Source of the DNA: Methylobacterium nodulans ORS 2060 | Lineage (GTDB): Bacteria > Pseudomonadota > Alphaproteobacteria > Rhizobiales > Beijerinckiaceae | Direction: 5' to 3' | NCBI RefSeq assembly: GCF_000022085.1 | Contig: NC_011894.1 | Location: forward strand, 6,074,501-6,138,500 | Length of the DNA stretch: 64,000 nt | Shown here: positions 43,291-51,753 of the stretch, piece by piece | Layout: the number at the start of each line of letters is the position of its first letter | How positions within the stretch are numbered: the stretch's first letter is position 1 | The notes under the pieces: model-generated | The model's database searches: none | What the model saw: the letters and a program-made list of their open reading frames with translations, nothing else | Told to the model about the DNA's origin: nothing | Made by a program: the position numbers and the translations under genes

Positions 43291-43980
43291 ATGACGACGC
43301 ACCTCGCCCTCACGGCCGACCTCATCGCCCGCGCCCATCCGCGGCTGGGACCCGACGATGTAGGCGCGATGCCGCTCCTGCCGGAAGCCGAGACGGATGC
43401 GCTCCTCGACCGGGCGCTCGGCGCCAAGCCGGGCCCGCCGGAGGAGGTCTGGCTCTTCGCCTACGGCGCGCTGATGTGGCGGCCCGACTTCTCCTTCGTC
43501 GAGCGGCGCCCGGCCACGGTGCGGGGCTGGCACCGCCGCTTCTGCCTTTGGCAGTGGCGCTTCCGCGGCACGCGGGAGCAGCCCGGCGTGATGCTGGCCC
43601 TGGACCGGGGCGGGCAATGCCGGGGCCTCGCCTACCGGCTGGCCGGGCCCGACCCGCGGGCGGCGCTGCGGCCGGTCTGGCACCGCGAGATGCGGGGGCA
43701 GGGCTACGCGGCCCGCTGGCTCCCGGCCCACACGCAGGACGGCCCCGTTGCGGCGCTCGCCTTCGTGGCGAACCGGGCCGGCCGGCGCTATGCGGGGCGG
43801 CTGACCGAGACCGAGGTCGCCGCCCATGTGGCGGCGGCCTGCGGGCATCTGGGGCCCAACGCCGAGTATCTCCTCAACACGGCCGCGGCCTGCGCGGCGC
43901 TCGGGCTGCGCGACCGCCATCTGGAGCGGCTCCAGGCCCGCGTGGCCGCACATCTCGCGGCCGCCCCGACCCTGCCCTGA
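43291..43980 (+). CDS. ChaC-type gamma-glutamylcyclotransferase
   Basis: 229 residues from ATG 43291 (MTTHLALTADLIARAHP); an in-frame ATG at 43243 would add 16 residues. VWLFAYGALMWRPDFSF is the YGSL-type glycine loop, RGWHRRFCLWQWRFRGTREQPGVMLAL and RYAGRL fit ChaC. The family degrades glutathione to 5-oxoproline and Cys-Gly in the cytoplasm. In methylotrophs that use glutathione this could tune thiol levels. Divergent from the hybrid kinase gene. Confidence 0.85.
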   Translation: MTTHLALTADLIARAHPRLGPDDVGAMPLLPEAETDALLDRALGAKPGPPEEVWLFAYGALMWRPDFSFVERRPATVRGWHRRFCLWQWRFRGTREQPGVMLALDRGGQCRGLAYRLAGPDPRAALRPVWHREMRGQGYAARWLPAHTQDGPVAALAFVANRAGRRYAGRLTETEVAAHVAAACGHLGPNAEYLLNTAAACAALGLRDRHLERLQARVAAHLAAAPTLP

Positions 43981-44295
43981 GGCGGAACCCGCCGCCCCTT
44001 CCGGGTATTGTCCCGAGGCGGGGCGGCGCCCGTTCCCGGGATGCCGCACCGCAGTGAAAAACGTCGCGCCACGTCCCGTGCGCGCTTGACGCCGGCCGCC
44101 TTCGAGCGCATGTCGAGGCCGTCGCGCGTCCTCGCCTCGGCCGTTCGCGCGACTCCACTGGAACCACGAACTCCATGTCCAGCGACAGTAGTCGAAGGAC
44201 CACGCCGCCCACGCCTGCCGCGTGAACCGCGCCTGATCGTGTGATCGGGCTCGCCCGCGACCGGCCACGAGGCGGCTGGTCGAACGAGGTGAGCC
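43981..44295. other. Gap after ChaC gene
   Basis: 315 bases without a recognised gene. The first 70 bases hold GC-rich inverted repeats around gcgggg that may terminate chaC. The rest holds the promoter of the small membrane protein at 44296. No RNA gene seen. Confidence 0.35.
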
Positions 44296-44502
44296 ATGAC
44301 CCTGTTTCCTGTGCGTGCCCGCGCGGCCGCGGTCTCTGCCCGCCGCGACCAGAGCATCGCCCTTGCTCTTCTCCTGCTTCTCGCCCTCGTCTTCGCGCCG
44401 GCCATCGGCCTGCACGTGGCGGTGAGTGCCTTCGGCGCCGGCCCGGCCACGCCCGACGGCATCGCGGCGGCCCCGAGCGACTCCAAGCCCTCGCGCGGGT
44501 GA
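44296..44502 (+). CDS. Small single-pass membrane protein
   Basis: 68 residues. A basic N-terminus (VRARAAAVSARRD) precedes one membrane segment, SIALALLLLLALVFAPAIGLHVAV, and a short Pro/Ala tail. No family recognised. Ribosome site gaggtgag precedes the ATG. First of three small plus-strand genes before an IS110 element. Confidence 0.6.
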   Translation: MTLFPVRARAAAVSARRDQSIALALLLLLALVFAPAIGLHVAVSAFGAGPATPDGIAAAPSDSKPSRG

Positions 44503-44648
44503 GGCCGGCAATCCTCGACCGCCCCTTCCAATGATCCGATCCACCGGCATCCCCGGCCGTGGATGAACGGGGCATCTCGAAAGCCGGCACCGCCTGTGCT
44601 TGGATCCGCCGCACGGGATGAAGGCATCCCGCGCCGGATGGCCATGCC

Positions 44649-44756
44649 ATGAACGACGAACTGCGCGAATCCCTCGGCGCCCTGATCCTCCTCGCAGCAG
44701 CCGTCCTCTCGGTGCTGATCTTCGGCGCCGTCACGCTGCTCGGATTGACCGGCTGA
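44649..44756 (+). CDS. 35-residue membrane peptide
   Basis: MNDELRESLG followed by a hydrophobic span ALILLAAAVLSVLIFGAV and TLLGLTG. One membrane helix with a charged start. Too short for standard ORF calling and without a strong ribosome site, so confidence is modest. Lies between two other small genes on the same strand. Confidence 0.45.
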   Translation: MNDELRESLGALILLAAAVLSVLIFGAVTLLGLTG

Positions 44757-44807
44757 GCGGAACTCTCATGGGGTTCCGGCGGATGTCTCGTCAGGAGGAA
44801 CCTGACC

Positions 44808-44975
44808 ATGACGCACCCCGACCCTGCGAAGCCCGGCGACAAGGCCCCGCCCGGAACCCCCGGCACCGGCGAGAACATCTGTCCGCGCTGCCACGGCTCC
44901 GGCAAGATCGATGGTATGTCCTGTCCGGATTGCGCGGGCACCGGCAAGGTGACCGAGCCGATCGGCGGCGCATAG
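44808..44975 (+). CDS. 55-residue DnaJ-type zinc-finger-like protein
   Basis: Proline/glycine-rich N-terminus (TPGTGEN), then CPRCHGSGKIDGMSCPDCAGTGKV: two CxxCxGxG units as in the DnaJ central zinc domain, here as a stand-alone module. A clear ribosome site aggagg lies 8 bases upstream. It could be a zinc-binding thiol or chaperone-like adaptor. No J domain is near. Too short for default ORF calling. Confidence 0.72.
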   Translation: MTHPDPAKPGDKAPPGTPGTGENICPRCHGSGKIDGMSCPDCAGTGKVTEPIGGA

Positions 44976-45255
44976 AGCCGTCCCGGGGCTTCCGACCGGC
45001 GGGGCGGCCCGGTCGCCGTCCGGCACGTCATCGACCAGAGGATGTCCGCTCCCCCCATTCCTGGGCGCATGCAGCGTCAGCGGAATCGACCCGGGATCCA
45101 GCACGAGAGCTTGCCGCGCAGCGGCTCCGACTTCCAGCAGCGGTGCTGACGAACGGACGCTTCGCGGCGTCTTGTGCTGATGGTGTGGACGGCCCCCCAC
45201 GGCATCAGTGTGTGCCAGAATGAGGTCGTCAGGATCTCATCCGAGGAGGCCGTCC

Positions 45256-46308
45256 ATGAGCGAGATTATCCGCATTGGGCTGGATACGTCCAAGTCTGTT
45301 TTCCAGCTGCACGGGGTCGATGCGGCCGAGCGGCCGGTGCTGAAGCTGAAGCTGTCGCGCAGCAAGATGCTGGCCTTCTTCGCCCAGCAGCCGCCCTGCC
45401 TGGTGGCGCTGGAAGCCTGCGGGGCCTCGCATCACTGGGCCCGCACCCTGGCCGGGCTGGGCCACACGGTGCGCCTGATCGCGCCCCAGCACGTCAAGCC
45501 CTACGTGCCCGGCTCCAAGACCGACGCGGCCGATGCGGCGGGCCTGTGCGAGGCGGTCAGCCGGCCGCAGATGCGCTTCGTGCCGGTCAAGACCGCCGAG
45601 CAGCAGGCGGCGCTGATGCTCACGGGCCTGCGCGAGCAATGGCTCAAGCGGCGCACCCAGGTCAGCAACAGCCTGCGCGGGTATGCGGCCGAGTTCGGGC
45701 TGGCGGCGCCTCAGGGGCTGGCCCGTCTCGCGGAACTGGTCGCGCGCCTGGCCGAGGACCCGCGCGTGCCGGCTCTGGCCCGCCCGCTGTTTGCGGCGCT
45801 GTGGGCCGAGTACCAGGAGATCGAGGCCCGGGTGCAGGAGGCCGACCGCCAGCTCAAAGTGTGGCAGCGGGGCAACGCCAGCTGCCGGCGGCTGAGCGCC
45901 GTGCCGGGGATCGGTCCGGTGGGCGCGGCGCTGCTGGTGCTGAAGACGCCGGCCCCCCAGGCGTTCCGCAGCGGGCGGGACTTTGCGGCCTGGCTGGGGC
46001 TGACGCCCAAGGATCACGCGACCGCGGGCAAGCCGCGGCTGGGCGGGATCACGCGGGCGGGCGACGAGCAACTGCGCAGCGTGCTGGTGGCCGGCGCGAT
46101 GGCGGTGCTGCGCCAGCTCAAGCCGGAGAGCGCGGGGCTGGCGGGCTGGCTGACGCGGCTGGTGGCGCGCAAGGCGCGGCGGCTGGTGGCGGTGGCGCTG
46201 GCCAACAAGCTGGCGCGGATCGCCTGGCGGCTGTTGGTGAGCGGGGCGAGCTACGACCCGGCCCGGGCCGGCCCGCCGATGGGAGGGGCGGAGCCGGCCC
46301 GGGCCTGA
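45256..46308 (+). CDS. IS110-family transposase
   Basis: 350 residues. N-terminal RuvC-like domain with the DEDD set D10 (LDTSK), E53 (ALEAC), D90 and D93 (KTDAADA). C-terminal transposase_20 domain with LSAVPGIGPVGAALLVL, FAAWLGLTPKDHATAGKPRLGGITRAGDEQLRSVLV. In relatives I recall this segment as HSTAGK, with the serine acting as nucleophile; here position 255 is alanine (gcg at 46018-46020), so the enzyme may be inactive. Start at 45256 has gaggagg upstream. Element ends cannot be set because IS110 elements lack clear terminal repeats. IS110 elements encode a guide RNA in flanking non-coding DNA. Confidence 0.92.
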   Translation: MSEIIRIGLDTSKSVFQLHGVDAAERPVLKLKLSRSKMLAFFAQQPPCLVALEACGASHHWARTLAGLGHTVRLIAPQHVKPYVPGSKTDAADAAGLCEAVSRPQMRFVPVKTAEQQAALMLTGLREQWLKRRTQVSNSLRGYAAEFGLAAPQGLARLAELVARLAEDPRVPALARPLFAALWAEYQEIEARVQEADRQLKVWQRGNASCRRLSAVPGIGPVGAALLVLKTPAPQAFRSGRDFAAWLGLTPKDHATAGKPRLGGITRAGDEQLRSVLVAGAMAVLRQLKPESAGLAGWLTRLVARKARRLVAVALANKLARIAWRLLVSGASYDPARAGPPMGGAEPARA

Positions 46309-46867
46309 CCGGGCCGGTGGCGCGATCAGGAGGGAACCGGGGGCCGGTGAGGCGCCCATGAGCTTGCAAGCGGGAGATGGTTGGTCAGCTCGGCTGTCGT
46401 GACATGCCTCACTCCGGGGGATCCAAGGGCCGTTCGAGGTCACTGTGCTGATTGGGCGGCGTGTCGCGCACCACCACCTGGGCCGCGGTCGGCAGAGCCG
46501 CACCCGAAGGCCGAACATATGGATGCAACGGCAGAGCCGGACCGGGATTGTCCGCTTGCGAGAACGGGCCGTCCACATATGGGTCCCGGATTTCCTTCCG
46601 CTATCGCTCCAGTCGTCCGGGAAAGCGGGGGGAGAATCCGGAGAGGGCGGAAAACCTGCGACCCGGTCTGCAAAGGATCCGTTCGCAGACTGGATCATCG
46701 AGTTCACCACCGGCCGGGCCGACCCTGGCCGATGAAACCGCCGCTGTCATCCGTCAGGGGCAGCTCGGCCGGTATGGTGAACTCATGCGCCTCTCCGGGC
46801 GGCAACCCGGCCTTCACCGGCGACCCGCGATAACATCCCGTGATTCGGGCGGAGGCGGGGACGGCGG
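46309..46867. other. Non-coding stretch after the IS110 transposase
   Basis: 559 bases without a recognised gene. It includes the right end of the IS110 element and an imperfect inverted repeat around acatatgg (46518) and ccacatatgg (46572). It could hold the element's guide RNA if the element belongs to the IS1111 group, whose guide RNA lies downstream. No direct evidence. Confidence 0.4.
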
Positions 46868-47626
46868 ATGGCGGCCAAGGGGGAGCGGCGCGGGAGCGCG
46901 ACGTCGGAGTGGCGCGAGGCCCGCAACGCCCGCGCCCGGGCCCGCCTCGACAAGGCGCTGCCCGCCGTGTTCCCACCCCTGGTCCTGCGCCACGCTCTCT
47001 CGCGACCCTTCGTGCCGCCGACGCCCCGGCTCGCGGTCGAGAGCTACTGGCGCACGCATGTGCTGCGCGCCGACCGGCTCGCCCGCGGCCTCGCTGCCCG
47101 CAGCGGCCACCCCGAGGGGTGGACGTGGCGGCTCGGGCCGAAGGAGGAGGGGCTCGCGACCAGCTTCCGGATACCGCCCGCCCCCTTCCGCGAGCCGGCC
47201 TTCGCGCGGGGGCGCGGGCATTGCTGCGTCTGCGGCCAGCCGGTCTTCCGCTTCGGCTGGCACGAGGATCTCTGGGGCACCGGCGAGCCGAACCGCAACG
47301 CCGGCTGGCACGCCGCCTGCGTCGCGGCCTGGAAGTTCTGGATCGCGGCGAGCGACCACGTGAAGCTGCTCAAGGCCCGCCAGCGCCACCGCTGCAGCGA
47401 GACCGGCAAGCGACTCCTGCGCACCGCCGAGGTCGACCATCGCGTGCCGCTCTACCGGGTCTGGCGCGAGCACCGCGACGCGCCCTGGCCGGAGCTTCTC
47501 GGCTATTGGGGCCTGCCCAACCTCCAGGTCGTCAACCGGGCGGCCCATGCGGGCAAATGCGCGGCCGAGGCCGGCGAGCGCGCCGCGCATCGCCGGCAGG
47601 CGGCGGATCAGCGCGGCACGATGTGA
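46868..47626 (+). CDS. HNH endonuclease-like protein
   Basis: 252 residues. A CxxC pair (CCVCGQPVF) and WHAACVAAWKFW suggest a zinc site. The nuclease core is RHRCSETGKRLLRTAEVDHRVPLYRVW (DH), then LPNLQVVNRAAHAGKC (N and H of HNH). The target is unknown and no restriction or toxin partner is adjacent; it sits next to an insertion sequence in an accessory-looking region. The last 19 bases overlap the end of a convergent small gene. Confidence 0.75.
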   Translation: MAAKGERRGSATSEWREARNARARARLDKALPAVFPPLVLRHALSRPFVPPTPRLAVESYWRTHVLRADRLARGLAARSGHPEGWTWRLGPKEEGLATSFRIPPAPFREPAFARGRGHCCVCGQPVFRFGWHEDLWGTGEPNRNAGWHAACVAAWKFWIAASDHVKLLKARQRHRCSETGKRLLRTAEVDHRVPLYRVWREHRDAPWPELLGYWGLPNLQVVNRAAHAGKCAAEAGERAAHRRQAADQRGTM

Positions 47627-47880
47627 ATCCCGTCATCCGGCAGCAGGTTGCGGGCCGGCCCGCCCGTCTGCTGGCCGCGGCCCTGCTGATAGTAGGGCCG
47701 TTCGGGATGCCGGTCGTTGTCGCTGCCCGAATCGTACTCCCAGGGCTGCGACCATGGGGCCCGGCCGCCGACCGAGCCGGTCGCGTCGATGTCGGGCGCG
47801 AGCCGGTAGGGGCCTGCCTGGGCGAGCGCCGGAAGGAGGAACGCGGCGCCGAGCACGACCGTGCGGATCAAGCCTGTCAT
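47608..47880 (-). CDS. Small secreted hypothetical protein
   Basis: 90 residues. MTGLIRTVVLGAAFLLPALAQAG is a signal peptide. The mature part is polar and rich in Pro, Gly and Tyr (YDSGSDNDRHPERPYYQQGRGQQ), probably disordered. No family recognised. Ribosome site aggga precedes the ATG. Its stop overlaps the HNH gene end on the opposite strand. Confidence 0.6.
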   Translation of the reverse strand: MTGLIRTVVLGAAFLLPALAQAGPYRLAPDIDATGSVGGRAPWSQPWEYDSGSDNDRHPERPYYQQGRGQQTGGPARNLLPDDGIHIVPR

Positions 47881-48094
47881 CGTCTTCTCCCTGTCGGCGG
47901 GCGCCTCGCCCGGCTGCCGACGTCTCAACGGTCAAGCTGAGGGGATCGTTCCCGCACAAGGCTTGCCGAGCGATCCGTTTCGTCCCGCGGCGCGCGACGC
48001 AACGATCCGGGCATGATGATGCAATCGCCCCGTAATGGCCGCTGCCTACACATCCCCGAGATGACGGCCGAAGGGCCGCGAGGGGAGCGCAACC

Positions 48095-48430
48095 ATGATC
48101 CGGACCGCCACGCTGATCGCGGCGACTGCCGCCCTGGCCTCTTATGCCCTGGTCGCCGGGGGCCGGGCCGAACCCGCGCGGGTCGCACCCGGCAAGCCCT
48201 ATACCGACCGCTTGCCGGCGGCCTCCTTCGCGCCCTCGGCCCAGGACCTGGCCCTGTTCTCGCTCGGAAATGCGGGCGGAGAGACGCTGCGGGTGGCCGA
48301 GAGACCCTGCCGCGCATGGCCCTTCGAGGGCGCCAGCTGCCTCGCCGATGCCTCCGGCCCTGCCACGGCGCAGGCCGCGCCGGGGATCGCGCGCCTCGCC
48401 CGACTCGCCGGCGGCGGAACGGTGCGGTAG
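48095..48430 (+). CDS. Small secreted hypothetical protein
   Basis: 111 residues with signal peptide MIRTATLIAATAALASYALVAGGRAE. Two cysteines (RPCRAWPFEGASC) could form a disulfide. No family recognised. Ribosome site gagggga lies about 10 bases upstream. Followed by a 29-residue membrane peptide and another secreted protein on the same strand. Confidence 0.6.
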   Translation: MIRTATLIAATAALASYALVAGGRAEPARVAPGKPYTDRLPAASFAPSAQDLALFSLGNAGGETLRVAERPCRAWPFEGASCLADASGPATAQAAPGIARLARLAGGGTVR

Positions 48431-48444
48431 GGGGCGCGTCGAAC

Positions 48445-48534
48445 ATGCGGCAGCGCCTGCACGAAGCCCTGCTGATCGCCGGCAGCTTCGGGCTCGGCGT
48501 CGGCCTCGCCTTTCTAGTGGCGCCGCTGATCTGA
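48445..48534 (+). CDS. 29-residue membrane peptide (tentative)
   Basis: MRQRLHEALLIAGSFGLGVGLAFLVAPLI: a basic start followed by one hydrophobic helix with GxxxG spacing. No clear ribosome site, so it may not be translated. Position 14 bases after the previous gene suggests coupling if real. Confidence 0.35.
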   Translation: MRQRLHEALLIAGSFGLGVGLAFLVAPLI

Positions 48535-48573
48535 GGGCGAGATTTCCCGGCGCGGCGGCGCTATAGGAGCCCC

Positions 48574-48876
48574 ATGCCCAAGCTCGCCAGCCTCCTCGCC
48601 CTCGTTCTCCCGGCCGCCGCCCTGGCGCAGCCGGCGCCGGAGCGCGTGCCCGCCCCGGCATTGCCCTGCGGCCAAGTGGCGGCCATCGTCACCCAGCGCG
48701 GGGCGGCCCTCGTCAGCACCGGCCCCTATACCTACGAGCGGCTCGTGCGGGATATGGGCTTCTGCACCATCGAGCAGACCACCGAGCCGTTTTATGGCCC
48801 CTCTGCCGAGGCCGGCCAGTGCTTCCTCGGCTATCGCTGCAAGGACCGGGCGACGGAGGGCCGCCGGGGCGACTAG
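48574..48876 (+). CDS. Small secreted hypothetical protein with cysteines
   Basis: 100 residues. MPKLASLLALVLPAAALAQ is a signal peptide. The mature part has four cysteines (ALPCGQV, GFCTIE, GQCFLGYRCKD) likely forming two disulfides in the periplasm. No family recognised. Third of a group of small exported proteins between 47.6 and 48.9 kb. Confidence 0.62.
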   Translation: MPKLASLLALVLPAAALAQPAPERVPAPALPCGQVAAIVTQRGAALVSTGPYTYERLVRDMGFCTIEQTTEPFYGPSAEAGQCFLGYRCKDRATEGRRGD

Positions 48877-49005
48877 AGTTCGGTTCCGTCCAGGAGAAGT
48901 GGGCACCGGTTCTCCGGCACCTTTTCTCCGTCCGGACGGGCGGCCCATCGACAGCCAGCTGTCCGTCGGATTGCAGGCCTGGCCGGAGAGGCGCCGGATC
49001 GGGCC

Positions 49006-50040
49006 TCAGCTGCGCCAGCGCAGCTCGCGCGACGCCAGGGGATTGACGAAGGCGCTTCCGGCCTCGCGGGCGCGCAGGAACTCGCGCTTGAGGCTGAAAT
49101 ACCACTGGGACTGCACGTCGCTCTCGCCCATCAGCACCATGGCGGGTTTCCGGTCGAGGCCCTTCTGGGCGATCTGCAGCACGTCCCGGTCCTGGCCGAG
49201 GAACTGGCGCATCAGGGGGCGGGCGATCGGCTTGAGCAGGTTCAGGGCCGGGACGTTCCAGTACATGGCGTTGATGAGCGCCGTGCGGCCCTGGCCGAGC
49301 GGCGACGCGAAGGTGTAGTTCGCGATGCGCTTGCGCCCGGCCGTGATCCGTTCCAGGCGCACGCCGGGCAGGCGGAACTCGATCTCGACCTGAGGCACCG
49401 CGCCGAGCAGGCGGTAGACGACCGAGGCGGTCTTGGCCGTGTGGCTCGTCATGGTGAACCCGAATGGCGAGGGGGCGAAGTGCTTCACCTTCTCCTTCAG
49501 GGTCTTCGACGGGCGCCACCACCAGGAATCGTGCACGTAGGCGACATGGGCCGGATCGACGAAGCTCAGCGCCACGAGGTCGAAGGAAGCCTCGACCTCC
49601 AGGATCTCGACCAGCATCCCGCAATACGGGAAGTCCACCTCGGGGATCGGCGGGGCGGCCTGCGGGTTCGGCCCGGCCGCGATCCAGACGAGGTCAGAGA
49701 CCTCCGCGACCGCGAAGCGCGGCAGCCGCACCGTGGTGAAATCCGCGTCGTCCCGGCGGGCGAGGGCGGGGATCGCCGCGCATTGCCCGTCCGGCCGGAA
49801 CTGCCAGCCGTGGAAGGGGCAGACGAGGTTGCCCTCGACGAGGCGCCCGGCCGAGAGCGCCATGCCCCGGTGCGGGCAGCGGTCGCGCAGGGCGAAGAGC
49901 GCACCCGTCTCCGCGCGACCGACCACGATCGCCTCCTCGCCGAGGGTCACGGCGGATAACCGCCCCGGGCGGAAGCGGCGGCTCTCCCCGACGCAGTACC
50001 AGACGTCGTCGAGCGGGCGGCGGATCGGATCCCCTGTCAT
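49006..50040 (-). CDS. Rieske non-heme iron oxygenase
   Basis: 344 residues. Rieske centre CPHRGMAL...CPFHGWQF at about residues 55-79 (CxH-x17-CxxH). The catalytic domain has the iron motif region FVDPAHVAYVHDSWWW, which gives the D/H ligands. It resembles the alpha subunit of vanillate demethylase or phenylpropionate-type oxygenases. A separate reductase would be needed; none is nearby. Substrate unknown. Confidence 0.87.
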   Translation of the reverse strand: MTGDPIRRPLDDVWYCVGESRRFRPGRLSAVTLGEEAIVVGRAETGALFALRDRCPHRGMALSAGRLVEGNLVCPFHGWQFRPDGQCAAIPALARRDDADFTTVRLPRFAVAEVSDLVWIAAGPNPQAAPPIPEVDFPYCGMLVEILEVEASFDLVALSFVDPAHVAYVHDSWWWRPSKTLKEKVKHFAPSPFGFTMTSHTAKTASVVYRLLGAVPQVEIEFRLPGVRLERITAGRKRIANYTFASPLGQGRTALINAMYWNVPALNLLKPIARPLMRQFLGQDRDVLQIAQKGLDRKPAMVLMGESDVQSQWYFSLKREFLRAREAGSAFVNPLASRELRWRS

Positions 50041-50227
50041 GCGGTCCTGCGGTTGGAGCGGGGCCCGGGTGTCATGCGGGCGCCGGCTGTTTAAGGCAAA
50101 GTGCGGTCCGCGTCATCGGCGACGCAACGGCAGGAACGGAGTGCGGGACGGTTCGTTGAACCGCGGCCATGGGCCCGCGACGGCACCGGGATCGCCCGAC
50201 CGGATGCGGAGAAGAGGAGAGAATGCG

Positions 50228-50638
50228 ATGAGCCTGCTCGGAACAATCGTCAGCAAGATCCTGCACCCCTTCGGCGGGGGAGAAGCCCAGGCCGCGACCC
50301 CGGAAGGCTCGTCCCCCTCCGCGACCGCGCCCGAATCGTCCGCACCGGGCGCGACCGGCACGGTCCCGACCGTCGACGGCAAGGTCGATGTCGAGGCGGT
50401 GCTGACGAATCTCGCCGCCAAGGCCGGCCAGCCGCTCAACTGGCGGACCTCGATCGTCGATCTGATGAAGCTCCTGCACCTCGACAGCAGCCTGACCGCC
50501 CGCAAGCAGCTCGCGGCCGAACTGCACTACACGGGCGACACCGACGATTCCGCCACGATGAACATCTGGCTGCACAAGCAGGTGATCAAGAAGCTCGAGG
50601 AGAACGGCGGCAAGGTGCCGGACGACCTCAAGGACTGA
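50228..50638 (+). CDS. DUF3597 domain protein
   Basis: 136 residues. MSLLGTIVSKILHPFGG, a variable Ala/Ser/Pro linker, then VDVEAVLTNLAAKAGQPLNWRTSIVDLMKLLHLDSSLTARKQLAAELHYTGD, a helical domain of the DUF3597 type. Function unknown. Divergent from the Rieske gene; a strong perfect hairpin 80 bases downstream likely ends transcription. Confidence 0.82.
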   Translation: MSLLGTIVSKILHPFGGGEAQAATPEGSSPSATAPESSAPGATGTVPTVDGKVDVEAVLTNLAAKAGQPLNWRTSIVDLMKLLHLDSSLTARKQLAAELHYTGDTDDSATMNIWLHKQVIKKLEENGGKVPDDLKD

Positions 50639-50717
50639 CGGGCGGCGACCTCCGCTCCCGAGAAGCGGGGCAGCGCGTCTCCATCCGGACAGGCCACGCA
50701 GCGGCCGCCGAGAGGCC

Positions 50718-50758
50718 GGGACGGTTTTTCCGGACGATCCGTCCGGAAAAACCGTCCC
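50718..50758. terminator. Perfect 19-base-arm inverted repeat between DUF3597 and tetR genes
   Basis: Arms 50718-50736 and 50740-50758 are exactly complementary with a 3-base loop; the arms contain a ttttt/aaaaa stretch. It lies between convergent genes and could terminate both, or be a repeat element. Confidence 0.65.
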
Positions 50759-50808
50759 GAATCGTGCGCGGCGGCATGGCCGACCCGGCGTGCCACCGCG
50801 GCGCCCGT

Positions 50809-51363
50809 TCAGTCGCCCCCTGGCATAAGCTTCAAGAACATCGCGCAGAGACGCTCCAATTCCTCAGGTGAACACTTTGGGTTGATCTGCTGCAGGCCGA
50901 CATAGGCCGCGTACTCGATCGTCGCGAGATCAAGCGCGTCCTGCTCCGAATAATCTGCAACGGTGTGATGGAGGCCTGCGAGGTAAGCGATCCTTTGCCG
51001 GTCGACCTCGGCGACCGCGTCGGCGATCAGCGGGCTGCGGTCGGACAGCCGACGCATGCCCTGGTCGAGCTTGGGGTCGAGCCGCACGGCGAGATGGTTG
51101 AGCAGGCCGAGCCGGTCTCCCGGACATACCCCCTCTACCGCCCGTATCACGGCCTGGGTGTTGCTCTCTCGCCAAGAGGCCGCGAGGGCCGCCAGGAACG
51201 CGTCGTAACTGTCGAAATGGGCGTAGAAGGATCCTTTCGTCTTCCGGGTTGCCCGGCACAGCGCATCGATGGTGAGCGCGTCGGGTCCCCGCTCGGACAG
51301 CGCCGCGGTGGCGACCTCGATCCAGTCCTGCGCGGAGATCCGCGACGGCTGGTCACGCGTCAT
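50809..51363 (-). CDS. TetR-family transcriptional regulator
   Basis: 184 residues. Helix-turn-helix region IEVATAALSERGPDALTIDALCRATRKTKGSFYAHFDSYDAFLAAL is typical TetR. The C-terminal ligand domain is all-helical. The start overlaps the stop of the membrane-protein gene (ATGA), so regulator and membrane protein form one operon, likely autoregulated through the palindrome at 51754. Confidence 0.9.
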   Translation of the reverse strand: MTRDQPSRISAQDWIEVATAALSERGPDALTIDALCRATRKTKGSFYAHFDSYDAFLAALAASWRESNTQAVIRAVEGVCPGDRLGLLNHLAVRLDPKLDQGMRRLSDRSPLIADAVAEVDRQRIAYLAGLHHTVADYSEQDALDLATIEYAAYVGLQQINPKCSPEELERLCAMFLKLMPGGD

Positions 51364-51737
51364 CCCAAGGACCCGATCAGGCCGAGAACGCCGATGGGGA
51401 AAAACAGGATCCATTGGCAGAACTGCACCAGGGACAATCGGAACATGGCGATCATGCCGAGGCTCCACATCGCGAAGAGAAATGCGATGACGGTCGCGAA
51501 CACGGCAAGGTCTGTCGCTGCACCTGCCCGCGCCGAGCAGGCGAAGGCGACGGCCAGCGCGCCGATGGCAATCGTGACGAGGTGCCAGCAGTAATAGGTC
51601 GTGAACTTCACGATGCGGCCGAGATCCGTCGCCGCGAGCAGCGGGCGCGCCGCTATCCGCCCGCCGACGATGACGTGCAGCCCGCAGGTGAAGGCCGACA
51701 GGCCAGCCGCCGCCGCAAACCATCCATTCACGCTCAC
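51360..51737 (-). CDS. Four-helix integral membrane protein
   Basis: 125 residues with about four membrane spans (WFAAAAGLSAFTCGLHVIVGG, LVTIAIGALAVAFAC, LAVFATVIAFLFAMWSLGMIAMF, LVQFCQWILFFPIGVLGLIG). No family recognised with confidence. It is the first gene of an operon with a TetR regulator, so it may be induced by a small compound such as a lipophilic toxin. Confidence 0.75.
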   Translation of the reverse strand: MSVNGWFAAAAGLSAFTCGLHVIVGGRIAARPLLAATDLGRIVKFTTYYCWHLVTIAIGALAVAFACSARAGAATDLAVFATVIAFLFAMWSLGMIAMFRLSLVQFCQWILFFPIGVLGLIGSLG

Positions 51738-51753
51738 TCTCCTCCTCGATCAG

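Noticed and set aside
45229..46710. 493-residue open frame opposite the IS110 transposase
   Set aside because: Shadow frame lacking domains; the plus-strand transposase is certain.
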